The notes under the pieces were generated by a model that made no database searches, was not told the DNA's origin, and saw nothing but the letters and a program-made list of their open reading frames with translations. A stretch of DNA of 21,208 nt, from the NCBI GenBank assembly GCA_045636325.1, contig JAZTXH010000012.1, positions 1 to 21,208 on the forward strand. The letters are read 5' to 3'. Positions 1-7,884 of this stretch are shown here, piece after piece (position 1 is the first letter of the stretch; every line of letters starts with the position of its first letter). Source of the stretch: CAKSHP01 sp045636325. Its GTDB lineage: Bacteria > Bacillota > Clostridia > UBA1381 > UMGS1253. Both the position numbers and the translations under genes were made by a program.

Positions 1-341
1 TCGTCTGCCTCATAGCCGGAAAGGGAAAGCACGTGAAATCCGAGCTTTTCCGAAACGTCCTTTGCCGGCTGAAGCTGCGTGGCAAGCTCATCCGGCATAC
101 CGTGACGGTTCGCCTTGTAAAGAGCGTACTTCTTGTGTCTGAAGGTAGGCTCACGCCTGTCAAAGGCGACGCCAACGGCATCGGGAGAAAGCCCCTCCAC
201 CGCTTTCATTATGATGTTAACAAACCCGAACACCGCATTTGTCGGACGGCCGTCACGGGTGGAAAGCGGCTTTACACCGTAAAAGGCACGGTTCAGGATA
301 CTGTTGCCGTCAATTACCAGCATTTTCTTTTTATCGGACAT
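1..341 (-). CDS. polA: DNA polymerase I, N-terminal part (cut by window edge)
   Basis: Only the first 113 codons are in the window; the gene continues beyond base 1. The N-terminus begins MSDKKKMLVIDGNSILNRAF, the signature opening of the 5'-3' exonuclease (flap nuclease) domain of bacterial Pol I. It continues with the NAVFGF stretch and the GVAFDRREPTFRHKKY metal-site/arch region, and the last residues are GYEADD-like. Pol I fills gaps and removes RNA primers in replication and repair. The ATG at 341 is preceded by AAAGGAAG at a suitable distance. The gene is read from a promoter at 523-551, so its leader of about 175 nt contains most of the hairpin array at 402-523. Family assignment is very secure; presence of the proofreading and polymerase domains cannot be judged. 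Confidence 0.95.
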   Translation of the reverse strand, partial: MSDKKKMLVIDGNSILNRAFYGVKPLSTRDGRPTNAVFGFVNIIMKAVEGLSPDAVGVAFDRREPTFRHKKYALYKANRHGMPDELATQLQPAKDVSEKLGFHVLSLSGYEAD

Positions 342-401
342 TTTCGGTATGCTTCCTTTCTGTAAAGAACTTTTCGTCTACAAAAAATGAATTGAATTGC
401 C

Positions 402-523
402 TGCTTGCCTTGCAAGCACATAATGCACGAAGTGCAATTCATGAGCCGCAGGGCTCAATTCATGAAATCTTTGATTTCAATTCATGCCGCAAGGCAATTC
501 ATTGAGTTTGCTTTGCAAACTCA
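402..523. repeat. Array of six small hairpins in the polA leader
   Basis: Six perfect short inverted repeats follow one another with almost no gap: 402-408/412-418, 424-428/432-436, 442-447/452-457, 463-469/473-479, 485-488/493-496 and 503-511/515-523, with loops of 3-4 nt. Most are joined by the same AATTCAT linker, so the block reads as linker-hairpin-linker-hairpin. The stems differ in sequence while the layout is constant, which suggests a modular mobile-type intergenic repeat rather than a single terminator. On the minus strand it would be transcribed as the 5' leader of polA mRNA. No ORF on either strand explains it. Confidence 0.75.
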
Positions 524-551
524 TTATACCACATTATTTTTTAACAAGCAA
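523..551 (-). promoter_or_regulatory. Probable polA promoter
   Basis: Reading the minus strand, a perfect TATAAT (523-528) preceded by TG (extended -10) lies 17 bp from a weak -35 TTGCTT (546-551). The predicted start falls near 516, inside the first hairpin of the array, so nearly the whole array would be leader RNA. Confidence 0.55.
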
Positions 552-775
552 TAAAAACTATTGCTTTGCCTTTTTTGTTTTGCGCAGACAATTCAAAATT
601 CAACCGCCGGGCTTTTTTAAAATATCATTGTCAATACAGCTTATGTAAGTTTTACCGCCGCTTAGCTGTTTAACTGCAGTGTGCATCAATATGCCCGCGA
701 GAATGGTAGTTTTAGTTACATGCACGCTTAGCCACAAAACACAAACTAATTTTACACTTCATATTTTTGCATTTA
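552..775. other. Intergenic DNA without a supported gene
   Basis: Together with the hairpin array this makes up the 468-bp gap between the antiporter and polA. Apart from the polA promoter and the antiporter terminator it holds only a 28-codon open frame on the minus strand (686-600), ending DILKKPGG, with no ribosome site. That frame could be the decayed tail of a gene, but nothing supports expression. Confidence 0.5.
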
Positions 776-805
776 AAAAGCGACTTGCCGTAGCAAATCG
801 CTTTT
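776..805 (-). terminator. Rho-independent terminator of the antiporter gene
   Basis: A 13-bp stem with one mismatch (776-788 / 793-805) and a CGTA loop lies 4 bp past the antiporter stop codon. On the minus strand the stem ends in GCTTTTT. The stem is nearly symmetric, so it could also stop plus-strand transcripts. Confidence 0.8.
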
Positions 806-809
806 AATC

Positions 810-2108
810 TTAATTTCCGCTATTCTTTTTTGCTGCCTCAAGCTTTGCTTCACGACGGTTTTTAACTTCGTCACTCATAGGCTTGATATCACCTGCGGCT
901 TTAAGAGCTTCTTTTGTCATCAAAGGACCTACAAGCTCATAAATCAAAACTGCAAACAGAGTGATATTTCTTATAAGGTTTCCGTCTGCACCAAGCTCCA
1001 TTGCCAATGCACACATACCAAGGGCAACACCTGCCTGAGGAAACAAGGTAATACCAAGATATTTGCATATCTGTTTTGAACAGTTAGTTGCCTTTGCAGA
1101 CACCAATGTGCCAAAATACTTACCAATACAACGGAAAATTATATACACAATACCGATTACAACAATCGCCCAGTCAGCAAACACACCAAGCTCAAGCTCA
1201 GCACCGCTTACAACAAAGAAAAGCGCAAACAGAGGCGATGTCCATTTATCAGACTTTTCCATAATATCTTCGGACAAATGACAAATGTTGCAAAAAACAG
1301 TTCCAAGCATCATACATACTAAAAGTGATGAAAAACCGATGTGCACATGACCTATTTCAAACTTAAGCATTGAAAGTGCAACCGTAACAAACACAAATGC
1401 AATCGACATATTAAGTCTGTTTGTATTTGAATTAAACATCTTTTCAAGCTGAGTTAAAATCCATCCCATAACAGCACCCAAGGTAAGTGATGCTATAATT
1501 TCAATTAAAGGATTAATAATAATTGATACCAAATCCACAGCGCCAACAATAAGTGATTTTGCAATACCAAAGGATACTGCAAACACAATCAATCCTACAG
1601 CATCGTCTAATGCAACAATTGGTAAAAGCAAATCAGTAAGAGGACCCTTTGCCTTATACTGACGAACAACCATAAGTGTTGCAGCAGGAGCGGTTGCAGT
1701 CGCAATAGCACCCAATGTTATAAGCTGCGGAACTGATAGTTTATCAGGCATAATAAAGTGAACACACAAAAGCGCCAAATCAACCATAAGTGTTGCAGCC
1801 AAAGCTTGAACAATACCTATAACAAGTGCCTGCTTACCTGTTTTTTTAAGCTCTTCTAATCTAAACTCACTACCAATTGAAAAGGCAATAAAACCAAGAG
1901 CAACATCAGACACTGTTTTAAGTGCCGAAACCGCTTCGTGTGAGTTAAAACCAAGACCTGATATACCAAGTCTGCCAAGACAATACGGCCCGATTAAAAC
2001 ACCCGCAATAAGATATGCCGTTACTGACGGTAATTTTAAAGGCTTAAAAGCTCTTGTCATCAAAAGTCCGGCAAGAAGCGCAATGGAAACTGATAATAAC
2101 GTGCTCAT
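810..2108 (-). CDS. CPA2-type cation/proton antiporter
   Basis: This 432-residue, very hydrophobic protein has about 12-13 membrane helices. The N-terminal pattern LPSVTAYLIAGVLIGP (about 26-41) is typical of the KefB/NapA-like CPA2 exchangers. The TATAPAATLMV stretch (about 136-146) matches the unwound helix region, and paired aspartates D168-D169 in VALDDAVGL match the ion-binding site of electrogenic members. It should exchange Na+ or K+ for protons across the cell membrane; the ion cannot be told from sequence. No C-terminal nucleotide-binding RCK/TrkA domain is present: the tail after about 410 is short and charged. The start has AGGGGAG 7 nt upstream. It is a single-gene unit with its own promoter (2211-2239), a structured leader and a terminator. 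Confidence 0.88.
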   Translation of the reverse strand: MSTLLSVSIALLAGLLMTRAFKPLKLPSVTAYLIAGVLIGPYCLGRLGISGLGFNSHEAVSALKTVSDVALGFIAFSIGSEFRLEELKKTGKQALVIGIVQALAATLMVDLALLCVHFIMPDKLSVPQLITLGAIATATAPAATLMVVRQYKAKGPLTDLLLPIVALDDAVGLIVFAVSFGIAKSLIVGAVDLVSIIINPLIEIIASLTLGAVMGWILTQLEKMFNSNTNRLNMSIAFVFVTVALSMLKFEIGHVHIGFSSLLVCMMLGTVFCNICHLSEDIMEKSDKWTSPLFALFFVVSGAELELGVFADWAIVVIGIVYIIFRCIGKYFGTLVSAKATNCSKQICKYLGITLFPQAGVALGMCALAMELGADGNLIRNITLFAVLIYELVGPLMTKEALKAAGDIKPMSDEVKNRREAKLEAAKKNSGN

Positions 2109-2140
2109 AATAAATCTCCCCTATAAATTTAAATACTTAG

Positions 2141-2195
2141 AAAGGCGATTTCTCGCCTAAAAACAGACAAGCCCCCAAAAAGAAGCTTGCCTGTT
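2141..2195 (-). promoter_or_regulatory. Terminator-like hairpin pair in the antiporter leader (possible attenuator)
   Basis: On the minus strand an 11-bp stem (2185-2195 / 2162-2172, one G-U pair, loop of about 12 nt) is followed directly by TTTTT. Then comes a second hairpin GGCGA-GAAA-TCGCC (2142-2155) with a GNRA-type loop. Both lie between the promoter at 2211-2239 and the antiporter start, the first only about 10 nt after the predicted transcription start. This placement is that of a leader attenuator or an RNA switch rather than an upstream gene's terminator, which would have to lie before the promoter. The signal sensed is unknown and I do not recognise a named riboswitch. Confidence 0.5.
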
Positions 2196-2210
2196 CTTTA
2201 ATCCTTATGT

Positions 2211-2239
2211 ATTTTAGCACAGCCCTATATTTTTGTCAA
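2211..2239 (-). promoter_or_regulatory. Sigma-A promoter of the antiporter gene
   Basis: Minus strand TTGACA (2234-2239), a 17-bp spacer and TAAAAT (2211-2216) are near consensus. The predicted start is near 2204, giving a leader of about 95 nt. The rest of the 309-bp gap (2240-2417) is AT-rich; I see only a weak stem (2269-2274/2285-2290) that might end M20 transcription. Confidence 0.75.
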
Positions 2240-2417
2240 GCTGTTTTCAGGTTTTTTTTTGATTGTTCAGCCAATTTTTCTTTTTTGGCTTATTTCCTTC
2301 AAAAATGCTTAAAAACACCCATCTTTTATGCGCATATTTTGTGAAACTATAAATTTAACTGTCTTTTTTTGTAAAAATTAATCTGAATCATAACTTTGCA
2401 GGCGCTCGATTTTTCAT

Positions 2418-3677
2418 TTAACCTAAAACCTTTAAAACATATGCCGCAACTGTCTTTGTGTATTTCACTAATTTATCACATTCAATATATTCGTCAACCT
2501 GATGTGCACCGCCCGGCTTTGAAAAGTCTCTTCCTGCACCAAACGAAAATGCCTTTTTACTGCCGTATTTTGAAATAACTGATAAGTCAGAAAGGCAAGA
2601 ACCGCACACAATCGGAATCTGTGAATTAGTCTCCTTTGCCGCTTCAAGCATAAGTGTTATATCCTCACTGTCCGGCTCAGTAAATACATAATGGAAAAAT
2701 CTTGTCTGTGGCACAAATCCGTCACCAATAATGCCCATCGGCTCTAGCTTCTCAGCCAAAACCTTTTCAAGCTCAGAAAGCTCTGCGTATATTTCTTCCT
2801 TTGTTTTATCAGTATAACAAATAAAATACGCCTCACCGGTACCAAGCTGAAGCCCGTCTTTACCGGCACGCACGCCCATATAACGAAGTGCAGTTTTTGG
2901 AATAATCGTTCCCTTATAAAAGCAATTTTCTTCAAGCTCTGCCTTACGTTTATCCGCAAACGTTTCAATACATTCAAGAACTGTGGGAATTGCCTGTGCC
3001 GTAAGCTTTGCAGAATCCTGAATTTCCTTTGCATGATAAAGATATTTAAACTCACCGCCGCCTGAGGCACAATTCCAAATCTGTCCGTCTCTGCCGTCCA
3101 TGCTCACAATTCTCTGACATGGATATTTTAAAACAGCCGCCAAAGCACCGTGAGCGCCACCGTATTCTTCATCCACATAGCCGGCAAATAAGAGGTTTTT
3201 CTTAGGCTCAAAGCCTGCTTCCTTTAAAAGCTTCATTATAAATATTGAAGTTGCAACAGCGTACTTATCATCAACGGCACCGCGTCCCATAATCTTGCCA
3301 TCTTTAATTATGCCCGCCAAAGGCTCAAAGCTCCACGCCGCTCTGTCACCAATACGCACAGTATCGGTATGCGCCATCAGCATAAGCTCATCTGTATTTT
3401 CTTTTCCCTTCCAACGCGAAACTATATTATAGCGGTTTTCAAGACCGTGGCCCGGCATATAATCGGGATGCTTGTCAAAATCCTTAATATCCATAGGTGA
3501 ATAAAGGTCTGTTTCAAGGCCTAAATCATCTAAAAGACTTTTTACATATCTTGCACACTCTTCTTCATTGCCATAGCTTGAAAAATTTTCTGAATTAATT
3601 TTAACAAGACTTGCCAAAAGCTCAAAAAGTTCTTGTTTTCTTTCGTCAATTAACTGACAGATTTTTTCTGTTGTCAT
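2418..3677 (-). CDS. M20-family metallopeptidase (Sapep/dipeptidase-like)
   Basis: This 419-residue cytoplasmic zinc hydrolase is of the ArgE/DapE/ACY1/M20 type. Metal and catalytic motifs are in order: MAHTDTV (H103, D105), GRGAVDDK (bridging D136), VDEEYGG (catalytic/metal E170-E171) and a C-terminal GGAHQVDE (H392). The central insertion of about 200 residues fits the dimerisation or lid domain. Members hydrolyse dipeptides or N-acyl amino acids; the substrate is not evident here. No signal peptide is present. The start has a run of seven G's (AGGGGGGG) upstream and a near-perfect promoter at 3717-3745, so it is likely a monocistronic gene between the solute-binding protein and the antiporter. 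Family secure, substrate unknown. Confidence 0.9.
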   Translation of the reverse strand: MTTEKICQLIDERKQELFELLASLVKINSENFSSYGNEEECARYVKSLLDDLGLETDLYSPMDIKDFDKHPDYMPGHGLENRYNIVSRWKGKENTDELMLMAHTDTVRIGDRAAWSFEPLAGIIKDGKIMGRGAVDDKYAVATSIFIMKLLKEAGFEPKKNLLFAGYVDEEYGGAHGALAAVLKYPCQRIVSMDGRDGQIWNCASGGGEFKYLYHAKEIQDSAKLTAQAIPTVLECIETFADKRKAELEENCFYKGTIIPKTALRYMGVRAGKDGLQLGTGEAYFICYTDKTKEEIYAELSELEKVLAEKLEPMGIIGDGFVPQTRFFHYVFTEPDSEDITLMLEAAKETNSQIPIVCGSCLSDLSVISKYGSKKAFSFGAGRDFSKPGGAHQVDEYIECDKLVKYTKTVAAYVLKVLG

Positions 3678-3716
3678 ATTTAACCCCCCCTGTTTTTCAC
3701 TTTAATTTTGTTTTAT

Positions 3717-3745
3717 ATATTATCATAAGTCTGCATATATGTCAA
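3717..3745 (-). promoter_or_regulatory. Sigma-A promoter of the M20 peptidase gene
   Basis: Minus strand TTGACA (3740-3745), exactly 17 bp, TAATAT (3717-3722) with a TG one base before the -10. The start is predicted near 3710, giving a short leader of about 33 nt. Confidence 0.8.
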
Positions 3746-3811
3746 CCTGCAAAAATATAAACTCCAATAAAATGAAAAATTTTAGTTTTTGTTAGCACTC
3801 TGATTTGCATA

Positions 3812-3847
3812 AAAAAAGGATATGGAATTTTCGCCGTATCCTTTTTT
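3812..3847 (-). terminator. Terminator of the solute-binding protein gene
   Basis: An 11-bp perfect stem (3812-3822 / 3837-3847, A6GGATA with TATCCT6) begins 11 bp past the stop codon at 3859. It has A and U tracts on both sides, so it may work in both directions and insulate the M20 promoter. Confidence 0.85.
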
Positions 3848-3858
3848 ATTAAAACCAA

Positions 3859-5520
3859 TTAGTTATTATTTGATGTATAATTCTTTTTTACATCGTCAAC
3901 GCCGCCGCCGTTAGCAACAAGTCTGTCATAAGCTGTCTGATAAATTTCGATTAGCTTATCAGAACCAAGTTCTTTACATTTAGCGATATATGCATCCCAA
4001 GCAGCATCATCCAAAACTACAGAACCTGCATACCATTTAGCGTTTGTTTCGTCAATGAATGTGTTAAGCTCAACTGTAATCTTATCAATTTCAGCACGCT
4101 CGTCAGGTGTGTATGCAAGTGTGGGGAACTGAGGAATAATCTTGATTTCGCTTTCATACATTGCAAAACCTTCCTTAGCGCCTTCTGTCATACCGGCCAT
4201 TTCAGCTTCCATGCTCATAGGAGCACCCTGCTCAAGCTGACCGTTTTCTCTCATGTACATGGGAACACCATTCTTAGAATCCAATACAAGGCTTGTAAAT
4301 GTAACTTTGCCGTTTTCATCCTTAGTATAGTCAGTACCTTCCATACCATACCAATAAGTAAGCTTACCCTGCTCTGTGAACCACCAGTCCATATACTTGA
4401 TTGTTTCAACAATGTTTTTGTTTGTTGCAGAAATTGCCCAACCGGAACCTCTTAGCAGAGGACGTGAGTAAATTTCCTTAACTTCACCGTTGATATCGGC
4501 AGGTGGAGCAATAGGAGCAAAGTTAAAGTCTTCAGCCCAAGCTTCGCCGGGGTGAGAATCCTTAACTGTCTTTGTGAAAGAACCTGTAGAAGAGAACCAG
4601 TCATGAGTAGAACCGCCAATGTTGTTACCCAAAAGCTCTTCTCTTGCACTCTGACGTGTAGTAATTTCAGGGTCAATAAGACCTTCCTTATTCCACTGAA
4701 TCAAATTCTGCATTGCAACCTTCCAAGCGGGAGAAACCTTACCAATATGAACCTTGCCATTTTCATCAACATAGTTTTTGGGATAAGCGCCCCATAGCTG
4801 TGCTAAACTAACATATGTCTTACTTCTCTGGAAGAAAGGAATTTCGTCAGCTTTACCATTGCCGTTGGGGTCCTGATTTTTGAACGCCAGAAGTGCTTGA
4901 TGATATTCATCAACTGTCTTGGGAACTTCAAGGCCTAACTTGTCAAGCCAGTCAGTTCTGATAAAGAAACCTTCAGAAGCGATTGTATCATATGTAGTGG
5001 GGATAACATAAAGGTTACCGTCACCTGCAAGAGACTGAGCCTTGTGGCTGGGGAACTGCTCAAAATAAGCCTTGATGTTGGGAGCAAATCTTTCAATCAA
5101 TGTGTCAAGAGGAACGAACGCGCCTTCCAGTGCAGCATCGTTAATCTTTGTGATTGTAGAAACAACAACGTCAGCCATATCGCTTCCGTCTGCAAGCATA
5201 AGGTCAAGCTGCTGGCTTGCATTTGAAGTAGCCGCAATAAATGCCTTAGGCTTAACATTTGTGTACTTAAATGCTTCCTGGAAAACGTGCATACTATCAA
5301 AATCATATGTGCCCAGAAGAAGTGTGGGCTCGAATACTTCTTTTGTAATCTTACCATCCTCTCCGGCTTCCATACCCATCTCTACAGTTTCAAGGAATGC
5401 AGGGTCCGCACCATTCTCAGCGTAGCTGCCTGTGCCGCCTTTACCTCCGCCGCAGCCTGTAAGCATTGATGCAGAAAGTGCAACCGCTACAAGACCAGTT
5501 AAAATTCTTTTGATTTTCAT
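3859..5520 (-). CDS. Extracellular solute-binding lipoprotein (family 1, LplA-like), orphan
   Basis: This 553-residue secreted lipoprotein opens with a basic N-terminus, a hydrophobic stretch and the lipobox LTGC (C23), then a Gly-rich linker. The body matches sugar-type ABC solute-binding proteins. It includes FIRTDWLDKLGLEVPKTVDE, an acidic calcium-loop-like DPNGNGKADEIP, and a C-terminal WWFTEQGKLTYWYGMEGTDY region typical of the large LplA-like group that binds oligosaccharides. It should sit on the outer face of the membrane and deliver a ligand to an ABC permease. No permease or ATPase genes lie in this window, so its partner is elsewhere. Residues 53-61 (GEDGKITKE) recur almost exactly in the neighbouring 185-residue lipoprotein. 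AAAGGAGGA lies 8 nt before the ATG. Confidence 0.9.
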   Translation of the reverse strand: MKIKRILTGLVAVALSASMLTGCGGGKGGTGSYAENGADPAFLETVEMGMEAGEDGKITKEVFEPTLLLGTYDFDSMHVFQEAFKYTNVKPKAFIAATSNASQQLDLMLADGSDMADVVVSTITKINDAALEGAFVPLDTLIERFAPNIKAYFEQFPSHKAQSLAGDGNLYVIPTTYDTIASEGFFIRTDWLDKLGLEVPKTVDEYHQALLAFKNQDPNGNGKADEIPFFQRSKTYVSLAQLWGAYPKNYVDENGKVHIGKVSPAWKVAMQNLIQWNKEGLIDPEITTRQSAREELLGNNIGGSTHDWFSSTGSFTKTVKDSHPGEAWAEDFNFAPIAPPADINGEVKEIYSRPLLRGSGWAISATNKNIVETIKYMDWWFTEQGKLTYWYGMEGTDYTKDENGKVTFTSLVLDSKNGVPMYMRENGQLEQGAPMSMEAEMAGMTEGAKEGFAMYESEIKIIPQFPTLAYTPDERAEIDKITVELNTFIDETNAKWYAGSVVLDDAAWDAYIAKCKELGSDKLIEIYQTAYDRLVANGGGVDDVKKNYTSNNN

Positions 5521-5644
5521 TTTTTATATCCTCCTTTAAAATATGATTGCTTTTACATCTTTAATAAAAACAGATGCAAAATAATCTAAAAAAATAATAA
5601 AAATGCGCGCATCCTGTTCGGACACACAAAAAACTCACGTATAT

Positions 5645-5673
5645 ATTATAACAAATAAATATTTGTTTGTAAA
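5645..5673 (-). promoter_or_regulatory. Promoter of the solute-binding protein gene with palindromic operator
   Basis: Minus strand TTTACA (5668-5673), a 17-bp spacer and a perfect TATAAT (5645-5650). The spacer is almost filled by the perfect inverted repeat ACAAATAAATATTTGT (5651-5666), a good candidate site for a repressor that would occlude RNA polymerase. The leader is about 118 nt. Confidence 0.7.
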
Positions 5674-5746
5674 TATCTTTTATAAATTTTGTGAAATATT
5701 TTTTATATTATGACATTTTTTTGAGCTGTCGGCAAAAATATATGAA

Positions 5747-5829
5747 AGAAACGACACGCAGGTCATTGACTGCAAATGCACCGATAATATATGTGCATCT
5801 GCGTAGGGAGCGACCCACGTGTCGTTTCT
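5747..5829. repeat. Long imperfect palindrome (82-bp intergenic hairpin)
   Basis: The outer arms are a perfect 12-bp pair (5747-5758 / 5818-5829, AGAAACGACACG). A symmetric CA/CA bulge, GGTC/GACC (5761-5764/5812-5815) and an inner 11-bp stem with one internal and one terminal mismatch (5771-5781/5793-5803) follow. The whole block folds into one long hairpin. It lies 31 bp past the stop of the 185-residue lipoprotein gene and upstream of the next promoter. It could stop that transcript but lacks a proper U-run, so a mobile palindromic repeat is as likely. The remainder of the 340-bp gap is AT-rich with no gene. Confidence 0.65.
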
Positions 5830-5860
5830 GATTACATTTCAAAATTTATCATTTATTTTA

Positions 5861-6418
5861 TTACGGCATTTTTATATATATCTGATTTGTAATATCGTAT
5901 TTATAAACAGCTGACCCGTCAAATGCAACATAGAAAACACCCTCTGTTTCCTTATCGGGAATTTTTGCAGCAATGGCATAACATTTTTTACCTTCAACCT
6001 CAGCATTGTTTGAGTCAAACAGAAGCTGATGGCTTGCATTCGGTGTAAGACCTAACTGTTCTGCTGTATATTTCTGCAAAAGCTCAACTGCACATTCCTT
6101 TGTGATGTTACCATCTTCTCCATATTTTAATTCAACTGATGTCTCAGGAACAAAAAAGCCGGTATCTTCTTCAATATCTCCCCCATCTTCAGGCTTAGCC
6201 ACTTCAAAAGGAGCATCACTTCCTTCGATGACGTTTCCCTCTTCATCAAAGTCTCCGCCATTTTCAATACCCACCTGCTCTGTTACATCTGAATTTTCGG
6301 TTTGAGATGTTGGTGCCTGCACGGAATTTTCATTATCTTTTTTACAGCCTGCAACAGCCAAAGCCAATCCCATAATACACACACACGCAATAATCTTTTT
6401 TAAAATATCCTTTTTCAT
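5861..6418 (-). CDS. Small acidic lipoprotein of unknown function
   Basis: This 185-residue protein has a lipoprotein signal peptide ending AVAGC (C25), then a strongly acidic, low-complexity linker (about 28-90, rich in E, D, G, N, S, T). A compact C-terminal domain (about 96-185) reads LTPNASHQLLFDSNN...CYAIAAKIPDKETEGVFYVAFDGSAVYKYD, which looks like a small secreted beta-rich domain. I do not recognise the family. The gene starts 17 bp after the WG-repeat gene stops, has GAGGAGGT 8 nt before ATG, and is surely co-transcribed with it. The segment GEDGNITKE (100-108) closely matches residues 53-61 of the downstream solute-binding lipoprotein, which may point to a shared surface partner or a shared linker origin. 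Confidence 0.8.
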   Translation of the reverse strand: MKKDILKKIIACVCIMGLALAVAGCKKDNENSVQAPTSQTENSDVTEQVGIENGGDFDEEGNVIEGSDAPFEVAKPEDGGDIEEDTGFFVPETSVELKYGEDGNITKECAVELLQKYTAEQLGLTPNASHQLLFDSNNAEVEGKKCYAIAAKIPDKETEGVFYVAFDGSAVYKYDITNQIYIKMP

Positions 6419-6435
6419 TTTTATATACCTCCTCG

Positions 6436-7815
6436 CTATCTTCTTACAATAACATCGCCCGCCGGCTTAAATCCTATAATATCCTGAGCAATTACTGTTC
6501 CCTCATCGCCCAAAAGGGTGTATTTTCCGTCTTTTGTATAGCCATAAATCTCACCTGAATCGTACGCCACTAATGTATCATATACACCGTATTCCACAAG
6601 ATACTCACCGTCTTCATCAATAACCGCATAACCCAGCTTACCGTCATAAAACTTACCTACAATTGCAATTTCTTCATCTGTAAAGCTGTCTGTATAATCA
6701 AATTCTTCTTTGATGCACTGTTCGCCCTTACGGTCAATGTAAATCCATTTGCCGTCAGTTTTCTGCACCGCAGCTGTATCGTTTCCTGCAAACTTTGTAG
6801 CCTTTAAGAATTTACATTCCACAATAAATTCGCCGTTATTCTTAACATAACCCCAAAGTCCGTTTTCGTCACATACCGCCGCACTTTCATCATTTGTAAA
6901 GTCAAGACAGTCAGAATATTTGCAAGGTATAACTTCGATACCTTCGCGGTTTACAAACCCCCATTTACCCTCACTGTTACAAACAGCTGCATACTGAGCA
7001 ATAGAAAAGTTTCTTGCTATTGTATACTTGCATGGAACAACTTCTTTTCCGTCTTCATTAACAAAGCCGTAAAGGCCCTCTGCATTTGTAACCATAGCGC
7101 GCTTTCTTATAAAACTTTCCGCGGTTGTGTATTTACATTCCACCACAAGCTCGCCAAGGCTGTCAATATAGCCCCAAAGGTCTTCATCATTTTTAACTGA
7201 CACATAGCCGTTTTCCATAGCTATATCGCCAAGCGCCTTGTACTGACCGGGCAACACAATATATTCGCCCTTAACATCTAAAAGTCCAACACCCTCTTTG
7301 GTTTCCACCTTTGCAATACTTCCCGTCTCAAAGCTTGTTGCATCAATAAACTTTTTGTTAAACTGCAATTCGCCTTTTTTGTTTATATAAAAAAACTCAT
7401 CGTCTTTTTTAACAACTGCAAGACCGCTGTCAGAAAAGTCACCGGCATAATCATAAACACATTCAACGATATTTTCGCTGTTCATATTTATAAAACCCCA
7501 TTTGCCCTCTTCATTTCTTACTGCCGCCACACGGTTACTGTAAGGTCTTATGTCAGTATAACCCTCACTTCTTACATCGCCGTTATCGTCCATAATATGC
7601 CATCGGCCGTCTTCCTGCTTTATGGGCATTCTTCCGTCACGGAAAAGATAATTGTCGGAATAAAACCTTTTACCCCAATCCCCCGACCACCATAAAATTG
7701 CCATGGCAATGCTGAAATTAACTAAAATTATTACCAACGGCCACACCGTCTGACGCATAAAAAGAGTTTTTTCTTTTTTTATTTCCTCCGGTGTGCGTGT
7801 ATCATTTTTAAGCAT
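6436..7815 (-). CDS. Membrane-anchored WG-repeat protein
   Basis: I place the start at the ATG at 7815 (459 residues). It has AAAGGA 9 nt upstream. The longer frame beginning at 7887 would start upstream of the -35 box and cannot be used. An alternative ATG at 7821 is too close to the ribosome site. The protein has a short charged N-terminus, one membrane helix at about 26-42 (PLVIILVNFSIAMAILWW), and then about ten WG repeats of the form GKWGFIN..G..VVPCKY, several degenerate (GLWGYV, GLYGFV, GKWIYI). WG repeats form beta-rich surface domains whose ligand is usually unknown. With the small lipoprotein in the same operon, a cell-surface role is likely. The domain is secure; the function is not. 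Confidence 0.85.
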   Translation of the reverse strand: MLKNDTRTPEEIKKEKTLFMRQTVWPLVIILVNFSIAMAILWWSGDWGKRFYSDNYLFRDGRMPIKQEDGRWHIMDDNGDVRSEGYTDIRPYSNRVAAVRNEEGKWGFINMNSENIVECVYDYAGDFSDSGLAVVKKDDEFFYINKKGELQFNKKFIDATSFETGSIAKVETKEGVGLLDVKGEYIVLPGQYKALGDIAMENGYVSVKNDEDLWGYIDSLGELVVECKYTTAESFIRKRAMVTNAEGLYGFVNEDGKEVVPCKYTIARNFSIAQYAAVCNSEGKWGFVNREGIEVIPCKYSDCLDFTNDESAAVCDENGLWGYVKNNGEFIVECKFLKATKFAGNDTAAVQKTDGKWIYIDRKGEQCIKEEFDYTDSFTDEEIAIVGKFYDGKLGYAVIDEDGEYLVEYGVYDTLVAYDSGEIYGYTKDGKYTLLGDEGTVIAQDIIGFKPAGDVIVRR

Positions 7816-7855
7816 ATTCATTGTTCCTTTCTTTAATTGCAATACATATACTAAC

Positions 7856-7884
7856 ATTATACACCCAAAATTCATTAAAATCAA
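7856..7884 (-). promoter_or_regulatory. Promoter of the WG-protein/lipoprotein operon
   Basis: Minus strand TTGATT (7879-7884), exactly 17 bp, perfect TATAAT (7856-7861). Predicted start near 7849, leader about 34 nt. Its position fixes the WG-protein start downstream of 7850. Confidence 0.75.

Noticed and set aside
33..505. Two plus-strand open frames of 110 and 88 codons
   Set aside because: They overlap polA on the other strand and the hairpin array, with no ribosome site; the minus-strand reading matches DNA polymerase I clearly.
600..686. 28-codon minus-strand frame ending DILKKPGG
   Set aside because: It looks protein-like but has no ribosome site, promoter or neighbour context; at most a decayed gene end.
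2162..2195. Simple terminator of the M20 peptidase gene
   Set aside because: It lies downstream of the antiporter promoter and more than 200 bp from the M20 stop, so it belongs to the antiporter leader.
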